A stretch of 26,231 nt of DNA from Bacillota bacterium. Lineage in GTDB: Bacteria; Bacillota; Clostridia; Christensenellales; SZUA-584. A program made the position numbers and the translations under genes. Location: contig JAEZIZ010000149.1 in assembly GCA_023415915.1 (NCBI GenBank), positions 1 to 26,231 of the forward strand, in the 5' to 3' direction. The notes below the pieces were generated by a model, which searched no databases, was not told the origin of the DNA, and worked only from the letters and a program-made list of their open reading frames with translations. Positions 1 through 7,196 of the stretch are shown one piece after another; within the stretch, counting starts at the first letter, position 1; the number at the start of each line of letters is the position of its first letter.

Positions 1-408
1 TGCAGATACCACATAGTATGGGCACCAAAGTTCCGGAGAAAGATAGTATACGGGAAATACCGGAAAGAAATAGGTGCTATATTGAGAAAACTATGCGAGT
101 ATAAAGGAATCGAAATAATAGAAGCCAATGCTTGTATAGACCACATACATATGTGACTGCGGATACCACCGAAGTACAGCGTAGCACAGATAATGGGGTA
201 CATCAAGGGAAAAAGTTCGCTGATGATATTTGAGCAATTTCCGAACCTGAAGTACAAGTATGGCAGTATGACCTTCTGGTGTAAAGGATATTATGTAAGT
301 ACAGTAGGGATAAATGAGGAGCAAATAAGAAAATACATCAGGGAACAAGAAACTAACGATAAGATGACGGATAAAGTGAAAGAACCGGACAATCCCTTTA
401 AGGGATAG
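1..408 (+). pseudogene. tnpA: IS200/IS605-family transposase TnpA, truncated by window edge and interrupted by TGA
   Basis: Frame 1 reads as a Y1 (HUH) transposase that would cut and join single-stranded DNA to move a small insertion sequence. The window starts inside the gene at CRYHIVWAPKFRR. The metal-binding HUH motif is HIH (codons at 142-150, in DHIHM), and the KGYYVSTVG segment follows. The YIREQ segment near 330 carries the Tyr plus Gln four residues on that is typical of the catalytic helix. The reading ends with the usual PFKG tail. An in-frame TGA at 154-156 follows HIHM, where relatives as I recall them carry Cys or Leu, so the product is cut right after the catalytic histidines. 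A downstream ATG at 193 could only give a 71-residue fragment without the HUH motif. The element is therefore probably immobile unless helped in trans. Family assignment is firm; the exact subgroup is not. Confidence 0.85.
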
Positions 409-437
409 CCCGGTAAGAAACGCGGAAGTCGGTCACA

Positions 438-508
438 AGTACCTTGAGGTACTGCGCAGAAATATGCCCTTATAGGGCTAGTGCAAACTGCGCGTTGAAC
501 GCGCAGTT
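438..508. mobile_element. Hairpin-rich right end of the IS200/IS605-type element
   Basis: Three perfect short hairpins follow the transposase stop. They are AGTACCT/AGGTACT at 438-453, GCCCT/AGGGC at 466-478 with a TAT loop, and a 9-bp stem AACTGCGCG/CGCGCAGTT at 486-508 with a TTGAA loop. IS200/IS605 elements lack inverted terminal repeats and instead have subterminal hairpins recognised by TnpA, so these probably include the right-end imperfect palindrome. The precise element boundary cannot be fixed here. The rest of 409-607 shows no gene. Confidence 0.5.
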
Positions 509-607
509 ATGATTATACTTTGTGGTGTGGCTTAAGGCTCAACTTTAGCAATGTGGGAGTGTATAGGTAGATTAAACCTTAATATTAAAACTTTGCTGTC
601 CGTTGTC

Positions 608-1549
608 CTATTCGTCGGTAGTTTCGTTACCCGCCATATCCCCTTGCGCTTTTTCAAAAAATGTACGCACCAATATATCCTGCTCATGATTCCCGAATTT
701 TTTGCCGAACAGCGTCAAGCCGCCCACATTTTTTGCATCTTTAGCAACTTCAAAACGTATGCTCCAATATTGGTTATTGTTCGTCAAAAGCTGGCTTAAG
801 GTTACATCTGAGACTTTTTGGTCGTCCATGTTAACTCCGTCCTCGGTGATATGTATTGTCTTTAATAATCCGTATTGATTGGACGGCCACCATTCGGGCG
901 TAAGTTTTCCGCGTTTCACACCATAATCGCCGGGGCTGGTCCATGTAAAAAGCTTTTTATCGTTAAAATAAAAAGTTATATCGGACGGCCAATCGTCGGC
1001 AAAATCCGGCGCCTCGGAAGCGATCTCAAAGGACAGCTCAATTTCCACTATCTTTTGTTCGGCTGATAAACGATTCGGGCATCTATATTCCACAAATCCT
1101 TGCGTAAACCACAAAAGTTGTGCATTAAAGCGCTCGGTTTCCCAAAAGACCTGCGGGTCATCACGGGTGCCGATAACACCCCTCTCTGTTGCAAGACCGC
1201 ATGTTGGCGTACCATCTATCAGACAATAACTCCCGACAGGGATTGAATATGAACTAACCATAGGTAACCCCCGCCTGCGGTAATCTAACATAAGCCGATA
1301 TTCAGCGAAAGCCAAAGTGCAAATTTTACTCATTGAGCCGTTTCTTTTAACCATCCGGGTGGTCACAAAGCCGGCGTCTTCCAGCTTTTTAACATGCTTT
1401 ATTATAATTGGGCTGCTAATACCGATTCTGTCGGCAAGTTGCTTGATGTTTAGCTCCTCTTCCGCAAGCAGATGTATGATTTCCAGACGCACGCGACTTG
1501 CGAGCGCTTCAAAAAAGGCTACGTTTTCCGGTATTGGGGAAATCAGCAT
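608..1549 (-). CDS. ArsR-type winged-helix regulator with large C-terminal domain, arabinose operon
   Basis: The 313-residue product has an N-terminal winged-helix DNA-binding domain (about residues 8-70, with ALASRVRLEIIHLLAEEELN and ADRIGISSPIIIKHVKKLED as helix-turn-helix). About 240 further residues follow that I do not recognise as an enzyme and that may bind a ligand. The start at 1549 is supported by AGAGGAG five bases upstream. It is the last gene of the operon, 16 bp after the second permease, so it probably senses an arabinose-derived sugar and controls this operon. It could bind the repeated motifs at 6470-6697, but that is inference. Plain ArsR metal sensors are about 100 residues long; this longer architecture differs and shows no cysteine metal site. 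The operon-regulator role rests on position only. Confidence 0.75.
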   Translation of the reverse strand: MLISPIPENVAFFEALASRVRLEIIHLLAEEELNIKQLADRIGISSPIIIKHVKKLEDAGFVTTRMVKRNGSMSKICTLAFAEYRLMLDYRRRGLPMVSSYSIPVGSYCLIDGTPTCGLATERGVIGTRDDPQVFWETERFNAQLLWFTQGFVEYRCPNRLSAEQKIVEIELSFEIASEAPDFADDWPSDITFYFNDKKLFTWTSPGDYGVKRGKLTPEWWPSNQYGLLKTIHITEDGVNMDDQKVSDVTLSQLLTNNNQYWSIRFEVAKDAKNVGGLTLFGKKFGNHEQDILVRTFFEKAQGDMAGNETTDE

Positions 1550-1565
1550 ACAGGCTCCTCTTTTC

Positions 1566-2420
1566 TTATCCTTTTATACCGCCAGCGGTCATACCGGCTA
1601 TAAAGTATTTTTGAAATATCAGGAATAAAACAACTACTGGAATCACGGAAAATACTGCTCCGGCTATCAAAACGTCGTAATTATTTCCGTAAGGCGTAAT
1701 CAATGCATTCAGCCCTATTGGCAGCGTAAGTTTGTCTTTCGAATTCAAAACAATCATTGGCCATAAAAAACTATTCCAACTGTTCATACCCACAAAAATG
1801 CCCATAGCCGCAAAAGCGGGTTTCATCAGCGGGAGTATGATCCGGGCGAATATGCCATATTCACTACAACCGTCTACCCGCGCAGCATCCAAAAAATCTT
1901 TGGGCATTCCGCTTAAATATTGACGGAAGAAAAATATAGGCAACGGCCCTGCCACGAATGGCAAAATGACGCCCCATATACTGTCGATCAGCCCGAGCTT
2001 AATAATCAACTGGAAAAGCGGCAACATGATGATTTCCATTGGTATCATCATAATAATCAAAACACACATAAAAAGCAAATTTTTAAATTTGAAATCATAC
2101 ATAGCGAAACCATAGCCAACAAAAGCGCTGACTATTAGCGTCAATACAGTTTGTATCGCAGTAATAATCAAGCTGTTCTTAAACCAGGTGAAATATGATG
2201 TTTCACCCGAAAACAAGAATGAATAGTTTTTAAAGGACATTATAGACGTATCAATATTAAGGCCTATGCCCTGCCGCATTATTTCTTGTCCGGGTCTGAG
2301 AGATGCCAGGAATATACTAATAAAAGGCGTGAGTGTCACAATAGCCATAACAGTAAACAGTATAAGCATCGTGGCTGACTGTGATGCGATTTTTAAGCGC
2401 CTTTTTGAAGGTCTTCTCAT
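1566..2420 (-). CDS. Sugar ABC transporter permease, MalG/AraQ type
   Basis: This is an integral membrane permease of a carbohydrate importer (binding-protein-dependent permease family). It has about six membrane segments. The EAA loop, which contacts the ATPase, is visible as DAARVDGCSEYGIFARIILP, followed by the conserved run into the last helices and the usual C-terminal AGGIKG. I set the start at 2420 (MRRPSKRR) and not at the longer option, because AAGGGGG lies 7 nt upstream. This leaves a 1-bp gap to the stop of the partner permease, so the two are translationally coupled. The gene is the AraQ counterpart of an AraNPQ-like system that brings in arabinose oligosaccharides. The substrate is inferred from the linked arabinofuranosidase. 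Confidence 0.92.
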   Translation of the reverse strand: MRRPSKRRLKIASQSATMLILFTVMAIVTLTPFISIFLASLRPGQEIMRQGIGLNIDTSIMSFKNYSFLFSGETSYFTWFKNSLIITAIQTVLTLIVSAFVGYGFAMYDFKFKNLLFMCVLIIMMIPMEIIMLPLFQLIIKLGLIDSIWGVILPFVAGPLPIFFFRQYLSGMPKDFLDAARVDGCSEYGIFARIILPLMKPAFAAMGIFVGMNSWNSFLWPMIVLNSKDKLTLPIGLNALITPYGNNYDVLIAGAVFSVIPVVVLFLIFQKYFIAGMTAGGIKG

Positions 2421-2421
2421 A

Positions 2422-3330
2422 TTAATCCCCCTTCTTAAACAAACCGGCAAATTTCAGCAGAATTACATTGATACCGAGCGTAATCGCCAACATGCACAGT
2501 CCTATAGCAGAACCATACCCGATATTGGCCTGTTCCCAGCCATGACGATATAAATACCCCACGATTGTAAGCCCGGCGCCGCCCGGCGATCGGTTGCCGT
2601 TGAACAGCATAAAACTTTCCAGAAACATAGCCATGCCTCCGTAAATGCTGATCGTAAGAATATAAATTGTGACGGGTTTCAAAAGCGGAATCGTGATGTG
2701 CCTTAATTTCTGCAGCGGTCCGGCGCCGTCTATGGACGCTGATTCGTAAAGCTCATTCGGAATACTTTGCAGTCCCGATAAGTAATATATGATATTAACG
2801 CCCATCCAACGCCAGCAACAGAGCATCAACAACGCGAAAAAGGTAGTCCACGGCGCTGGCCCTCCCAGCCATTTTATGGGCTCTATTCCGAAGTTGGAGA
2901 TAATATTGTTTAATAGCGCGCTAGGCATTTCGCCGAAAATCAACCGGAAGGTGAAGCCGGCTACTACAACCGAAACCAGCGCTGGTAGAAAAAATATAGA
3001 ACGAAAGAGATTTTTCGCAATCATATGCTTGCTATTCAATAAAACCGCGAGTATCAACGGAACCGGTATCAGTACCGCAATCGTGATTACCGTGTATATA
3101 ACGCTGTTGGTTATGGCTCTTAAAAAATCGCCGTTAATAAGATTTTTAAAATTGTCAAGTCCCACGAACGTTGTCTGACCGGGTACAACCTTCTGAAAGC
3201 TCATTATGACTGTGGAAATAACCGGGTAAACAAAAAACAATAGGAACACAATAATAAACGGAGAAATAAAAACATAGGGCGCAAGTTTTTGCGAATACAG
3301 CAACGACTTTACCCGTTTTTTCAACTTCAT
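2422..3330 (-). CDS. Sugar ABC transporter permease, UgpA/LplB/AraP type
   Basis: The 302-residue membrane protein is the first-position permease of a CUT1 carbohydrate importer. The cytoplasmic N-terminus (KKRVKSLLYSQKLAPYVFI) leads to a first helix near residues 18-40. The EAA loop appears as ELYESASIDGAGPLQKLRHI, and the last helix is followed by a short Lys-rich tail. It pairs with the permease that starts 1 bp after its stop to form the channel. The solute-binding lipoprotein gene lies upstream, separated by a gap holding a strong hairpin. No ATPase gene is present in the window, so the pair probably uses a shared MsmX-like ATPase encoded elsewhere, as known for Bacillus subtilis AraNPQ. 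Confidence 0.92.
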   Translation of the reverse strand: MKLKKRVKSLLYSQKLAPYVFISPFIIVFLLFFVYPVISTVIMSFQKVVPGQTTFVGLDNFKNLINGDFLRAITNSVIYTVITIAVLIPVPLILAVLLNSKHMIAKNLFRSIFFLPALVSVVVAGFTFRLIFGEMPSALLNNIISNFGIEPIKWLGGPAPWTTFFALLMLCCWRWMGVNIIYYLSGLQSIPNELYESASIDGAGPLQKLRHITIPLLKPVTIYILTISIYGGMAMFLESFMLFNGNRSPGGAGLTIVGYLYRHGWEQANIGYGSAIGLCMLAITLGINVILLKFAGLFKKGD

Positions 3331-3385
3331 TTCTCGTTTACCCCCTTATTTTAAAATGACATACAGTGTGTTATGCAAAATGCTG

Positions 3386-3416
3386 CCCGAAAGCGCCGCA
3401 ACGCGGCGCTTTCGGG
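3386..3416 (-). promoter_or_regulatory. Very stable intercistronic stem-loop between binding protein and permease genes
   Basis: CCCGAAAGCGCCGC at 3386-3399 is perfectly complementary to 3403-3416, giving 14 bp closed by a 3-nt loop. On the transcribed (minus) strand no clear T-run follows, so it does not look like a full terminator. Such hairpins after the binding-protein gene of ABC operons are known to protect the upstream mRNA from 3' decay, which keeps binding protein in excess over permease. That role here is inferred. Confidence 0.7.
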
Positions 3417-3440
3417 TTGCCATAGCATAGATGGGAGATG

Positions 3441-4802
3441 CTAGTATTGGATTTTGCCTTGTTCTTCCGCCAGCATACTCGGGATATCGATATTTTTTTC
3501 CGTATAAGCCCTGGTGAGCACTGAGTTTTTCATAGCGTCCAAAGTGGCGGGAAGCGCATCCGAGACATTGACCGAGAGAATCTCGTCTTTAATCGAGCTG
3601 AGCACGTCAAACGGATTGGTTACATAGTATTCGGTGAATTTATTTTCAGAATTCACCATCTCCGGCAAGGACCATACCTCGGTGCGGATGGGATCAAAGC
3701 CCAGCAGGTTCCAGATTTCGATGTTGCCTTCTTTAGAAAGCTTCGCGAACGAAAGGAATCTCTTTACAAGGTCGGGATTTTCGCACTGCGTCGTGATGGA
3801 CGTGCCCGTGCCTCCCATACCAACGGAACGCGGCTGGCCGGCTTCCCAAACAGGAAGAGGAGCAATGGCGATTTTCTTGGAAAGATCAGGCATATGATCA
3901 GTAAAGCGATCCATATACCACATAGGCATCACTATAGAAGCAATAGCGCCGCTGTTCATCAATGCGTAGAATTCTTCCGAATGGTGGTAATTTCCCGGTG
4001 CGACCGTCGCGATTCCCTCATCAAGCAGTTTGCGGTTGAATTCAAGCGCTTTTACCATCTGCGCGGAACTGATGTCCGGTTTACCGTCCTTGGTCAGCAT
4101 GTCGCCGCCTTGGGAGGAAATCATAGGCCACATATGCCAAACGTCGCCGGATTCTACAGATGCCCAGTATTTGTCGGGTAAAGCAGCTTTAAGTTTTTTA
4201 CCTGCCTCATAGTATTCATCCCATGTCTTGATATTTTTCCAATCGATGCCCGCTTCGTCGCAAAGTTCGGTGTTGTAGTATATGACAGCCGCTCCGACAT
4301 GGAAGCAAATGCCGTAGTACTTGCCGTCTTTGGAATAGATGTCGACTCTGGCTTTAACGATATTGTTAAGCTCCGGTTCAACAATATCGTTAAGAGGAGC
4401 CAATTGAATGTCGCCCTTAAGATAGTTGGCATATTTACCTATCTCGATATCTACGAGATCCGGCGCGCCCACCCCCGATTGTAAAGCGATAAGCAGCTTG
4501 TTATGCATGTCGTCAAACGGATATACGGTCGTAACTAGCTTAATCGGTTCATTGGGATTCTCTTCATTCCATTTGGCTGCCATCTCTTCATAGAATCCGA
4601 CATGCAAGTCCTGAAATGTCCAGAACTCAACTTCCACCGGTTCAGCAACCGTCGATTTTTCTGACGGAGCTGCTGTTGGGGCATCTGCCGACGCTTCCGC
4701 CGGAGGTGATGTTTCTGTCTGTGCGGGAGTTCCACATGCTGCCAAGAAAACCGTCAACATTGCAATGGTTAACAACAAAGATAACACTTTTTTTGTTTTC
4801 AT
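3441..4802 (-). CDS. Sugar-binding lipoprotein of ABC importer (family 1 solute-binding protein, AraN-like)
   Basis: The 453-residue extracellular lipoprotein delivers sugar to the two downstream permeases. The signal peptide MKTKKVLSLLLTIAML ends in the lipobox LAAC with Cys23 as the lipidated residue, followed by a Pro/Thr/Ala/Glu-rich linker. The mature part reads as a family 1 solute-binding protein (VEFWTFQDLHVGFYEEMAAK at its start, repeated Trp and Tyr residues likely for sugar stacking). I use the start at 4802, where AGAGG lies about 11 nt upstream, and not the 16-codon longer reading. It lies between the arabinofuranosidase and the permeases, so arabinose oligomers are the likely ligand. 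Stem-loops flank it on both sides in the transcript. Confidence 0.92.
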   Translation of the reverse strand: MKTKKVLSLLLTIAMLTVFLAACGTPAQTETSPPAEASADAPTAAPSEKSTVAEPVEVEFWTFQDLHVGFYEEMAAKWNEENPNEPIKLVTTVYPFDDMHNKLLIALQSGVGAPDLVDIEIGKYANYLKGDIQLAPLNDIVEPELNNIVKARVDIYSKDGKYYGICFHVGAAVIYYNTELCDEAGIDWKNIKTWDEYYEAGKKLKAALPDKYWASVESGDVWHMWPMISSQGGDMLTKDGKPDISSAQMVKALEFNRKLLDEGIATVAPGNYHHSEEFYALMNSGAIASIVMPMWYMDRFTDHMPDLSKKIAIAPLPVWEAGQPRSVGMGGTGTSITTQCENPDLVKRFLSFAKLSKEGNIEIWNLLGFDPIRTEVWSLPEMVNSENKFTEYYVTNPFDVLSSIKDEILSVNVSDALPATLDAMKNSVLTRAYTEKNIDIPSMLAEEQGKIQY

Positions 4803-4837
4803 TTTCCAGCAACCTCTCATTATTATATTTATATCAA

Positions 4838-4869
4838 GCGGTATATTCAATACTTGAAAGATATCCCGC
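4838..4869 (-). promoter_or_regulatory. Stem-loop in the arabinofuranosidase to binding-protein junction
   Basis: GCGGTATAT (4838-4846) and ATATCCCGC (4861-4869) pair with one mismatch. Inside them TTCAA and TTGAA pair around a TAC loop, making an interrupted 32-nt hairpin. It could be a processing or stability element separating the two messages. No T-run follows. Confidence 0.4.
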
Positions 4870-4880
4870 CTAATATATGC

Positions 4881-6410
4881 TTAACGAATGGTTTTTTTAA
4901 ACCGAATCACATTCCACGAGGCTTTTTCAAGTTCAATGGAAAATTCGCCTTTTCCCAAACCCAGAACGGAATCCTGGCGTAAATAAGGAACAACTGCATC
5001 AGGATTAGCGACAGTATTGACGGCTTTTAGATTCCCGCTTTGCAAGGTGATATGCTCAGAGAATGTATAATCCTCAAACCCTCTGAAAAAACATGCGACG
5101 CTCATAGATTCGCTAAGATTGCGATTCACCGCGAACAACGTCATTTCCCCGGCTTCTTCATCCATAACGGCTGCAGTCTCAAGGTAAGGCACATCGGTAT
5201 AATCTTTAGAATCATATTTAGGAGAATCAACGATAGGTATGAGCGCCGTACCTCTGCCAAACTTTGATGCATGCAAGAATGGATAGAATATCGTCTGGCG
5301 GCATATACCTCCGCCCGGACGTGTCATTATCGGAGCGATTACGTTGACAAGCTGTGCCATGCAAGCCATTTTCAGTCGGTCAGCATGCTTTATAAACGTT
5401 ATAAGCATACAACCAACAACGAGCGCATCCTCAAACGTGTAGATGTCTTCAAGAAGCGGCGGTGAAGTCCGCCATGGATTGTCATTAATTTCATCACCGT
5501 CGTGTTCTCTTGAATGATACCATACGTTCCATTCATCAAAGCTCAGCATAATATCTTTTTTCCCGCGCTTTTTGGCTTTTATATAATCGCATATAGCAAT
5601 TACTGTTTTGATAAAATGCTCTGTTTCCAGCGAACGAGCAAGAAAATTCGCGGTGTCGCCTTCTTCATTCCCGAAGTATTGGTGAAGCGAAATATAATCT
5701 ACTACGTCATAGGTGTGTGTCAATGTTTCGGCTTCCCATTCGGGAAACGTATCCATGAAGGTGTGCGAACTTCCGCAGGAAACAAGCTTTATATCAGGAG
5801 CCATACGCTTCATGGCACGCGCAGTTTCTGCGGCGAGCCGTCCGTATTCCGTTGGCGTTTTGTGCCCCGTCTCCCATTGTCCATCCATTTCATTACCCAA
5901 ACACCACACTTTGATGTTATGAGGATTACGATATCCATGCGCAATACGTAAATCGCTCCAATAGCTCCCTGAGGGGTAGTTGCAATATTCCAAGAGATCA
6001 AGGGCAGCTTCTATTCCTCTTGTGCCCAAATTGACGGCAAGCATAGGCTGCGCCCCAATTCGCTTGCACCATGAGGCGATTTCGTTTATTCCCACTTCGT
6101 TAGTTTCCAGTGTCCGCCATGCGAGATCAAGTCTTTTCGGACGGGATTCTACAGGGCCAACGCCGTCTTCCCAACGGTATCCTGACACAAAGTTGCCGCC
6201 CGGGTAACGGATAATCGGAATATTCAGCTCTTTAACGAGCTCTGCAACGTCTTTTCGGAAACCATTCTCATCAGCTTCCTTATGGGTCGGTTCATAAATC
6301 CCGTTATAAATACCCCTGCCCAAATGCTCTATAAAAGAACCGAAAATATTTTTATCGACTTCGCCGATCGTGTAAGATTTTTCTATAGTAATCTTCGCTT
6401 TTTGTGACAT
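4881..6410 (-). CDS. abfA: Intracellular alpha-L-arabinofuranosidase, glycoside hydrolase family 51
   Basis: The enzyme removes terminal alpha-L-arabinofuranosyl units from imported arabino-oligosaccharides, releasing L-arabinose in the cytoplasm. There is no signal peptide. The family 51 fold is recognisable from FGSFIEHLGRGIYNGIYEP and RYPGGNFVSGYRWEDGVGP near the start. The acid/base glutamate is in CLGNEMDGQWETGHK (Glu174 from this start) and the nucleophile in LSFDEWNVWYHS (Glu293). These positions and the 509-residue length fit known family 51 enzymes. I prefer the second ATG at 6410: GGAAG lies 9 nt before it, whereas the first ATG at 6419 directly abuts that sequence. It is the first gene of the operon and sits behind the promoter at 6573-6601. 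No signs of damage are visible. Confidence 0.96.
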   Translation of the reverse strand: MSQKAKITIEKSYTIGEVDKNIFGSFIEHLGRGIYNGIYEPTHKEADENGFRKDVAELVKELNIPIIRYPGGNFVSGYRWEDGVGPVESRPKRLDLAWRTLETNEVGINEIASWCKRIGAQPMLAVNLGTRGIEAALDLLEYCNYPSGSYWSDLRIAHGYRNPHNIKVWCLGNEMDGQWETGHKTPTEYGRLAAETARAMKRMAPDIKLVSCGSSHTFMDTFPEWEAETLTHTYDVVDYISLHQYFGNEEGDTANFLARSLETEHFIKTVIAICDYIKAKKRGKKDIMLSFDEWNVWYHSREHDGDEINDNPWRTSPPLLEDIYTFEDALVVGCMLITFIKHADRLKMACMAQLVNVIAPIMTRPGGGICRQTIFYPFLHASKFGRGTALIPIVDSPKYDSKDYTDVPYLETAAVMDEEAGEMTLFAVNRNLSESMSVACFFRGFEDYTFSEHITLQSGNLKAVNTVANPDAVVPYLRQDSVLGLGKGEFSIELEKASWNVIRFKKTIR

Positions 6411-6469
6411 AAGACTCATCTTCCGTTCTAATTTTCTACGCTAGATATCTGTTGTTGTTTTTACTGATG

Positions 6470-6697
6470 GATTAACCTTTCGATTAACTACATTTATCAG
6501 GAGCGTTATATTGTTAACTAATATGTTTATTGTTCACAAAGAAACCAGTAATTAACTCTATTATCCAGGTACAATATATACTTGCTTACTGCTTGTGTCA
6601 ATAGAATAACGTAATAAAATAGCAGTTTCTGAACATATTTTTACCACTGATTAACACGAAGATTAATCGGTGGTAGTCAATGGAACAGGTGATTAAC
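6470..6697. promoter_or_regulatory. Array of GATTAAC-like motifs around the arabinose operon promoter
   Basis: GATTAAC occurs at 6470, 6482, 6649 and 6691, with variants at 6513 (GTTAAC), 6550 (AATTAAC) and 6661 (GATTAAT). Two pairs (6470/6482 and 6649/6661) have exactly the same 12-bp start-to-start spacing, one downstream and one upstream of the promoter. At 6691 the motif is part of GATTAACTAATC, an inverted pair of half-sites. This looks like a multi-site operator that could allow looping. The protein is unknown; the operon's own ArsR-type regulator or an unseen AraC-type protein are candidates. Confidence 0.5.
6573..6601 (-). promoter_or_regulatory. Sigma-A-type promoter of the arabinose operon
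   Basis: On the minus strand, TTGACA (6596-6601) is followed after 17 bp by TATATT (6573-6578). This predicts a start near 6566 and a leader of about 155 nt before the arabinofuranosidase. It lies inside the cluster of GATTAAC motifs, which fits regulated transcription. Confidence 0.7.
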
Positions 6698-6839
6698 TAA
6701 TCTATTATTGTAAATGCTTTTTTCTTGAACTCAGTTATGTTTTATAGCGTTAGCAAGAGATGATCTGATTTTCTCAGCGTTTAATTGCCTTCGATTTGGT
6801 AATTAAGTACTGGACACTTCACTTGCCGGGGTCTTGGGA

Positions 6840-7062
6840 GGATAACGGGGTGGAAGGGAGCGGGCGGAGTTTTGCAATAAAGCTCGGAGCAAAGTGAACT
6901 TTACTTCAAGCAAGAGGGTCCCCGCAAAGCTAAAGCTTTGTGGGGAAAAGGAGGAGCAAGGGAGCGTGCGAAAAAGCCCCAAACATTTTTGATTGGGGCT
7001 TTCGAGTGGAGCGAACCTTTGCTCCGACGTGGTCGGGGGCAACATGCCACTGGCATTTTGTC
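6840..7062. repeat. Mosaic intergenic repeat, copy A (contains tRNA-Pro 3'-end sequence)
   Basis: The segment shares several blocks with 9064-9376. 7017-7038 is identical to 9355-9376 over 22 bp, a run covering the tRNA-Pro 3' end and the first part of its terminator. 6919-6960, with the stem CAAAGC/GCTTTG inside CCCC/GGGG, matches 9266-9310. 6863-6893 resembles 9313-9357. The palindrome around 7038-7062 is a degenerate form of 9074-9098. Blocks occur in a different combination from the second copy, so the family appears to be shuffled. No coding capacity is seen. Confidence 0.7.
6971..7002 (-). terminator. Intrinsic terminator downstream of the nucleotidase gene
   Basis: AAAGCCCCAA (6973-6982) and TTGGGGCTTT (6993-7002) form a perfect 10-bp stem with a 10-nt loop. 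Read on the minus strand it ends in five T residues. It lies about 195 bp past the nucleotidase stop, inside the repeat copy, and may end that transcript. Confidence 0.55.
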
Positions 7063-7196
7063 TTCCCTTCAAGTTCTAAGGTATCAGCAAAGAATTCTGA
7101 TTTCGGAAAGCGAAAGAACTTGCTTGAGCAGGCAGTGTCCTGAATAAATGCCTGCTGCGAGGATAAACGGGTTATACATCCTTTGCCTATATACTC

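Larger units (their letters stand above)
6420..7196. other. Long spacer between nucleotidase and arabinose operon
   Basis: This 777-bp gap holds the arabinose-operon promoter and GATTAAC array (6470-6697). An AT-rich stretch at 6700-6820 shows nothing I recognise. A GC-richer mosaic repeat with several hairpins follows at about 6840-7062. I see no convincing gene; ORFs in the repeat have Arg/Ser-rich, non-protein-like composition. Confidence 0.7.

Noticed and set aside
4822..4850. Separate promoter for the sugar-binding protein gene
   Set aside because: TTGAAT and TATAAT are 17 bp apart on the minus strand, but the predicted start (about 4815) falls inside the gene's Shine-Dalgarno. The same bases also form the 4838-4869 stem-loop.
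6803..7147. Small ORFs on both strands in the repeat region
   Set aside because: They are Arg/Ser/Pro-rich, overlap hairpin repeats and lack ribosome binding sites; best explained by the GC-rich repeat.
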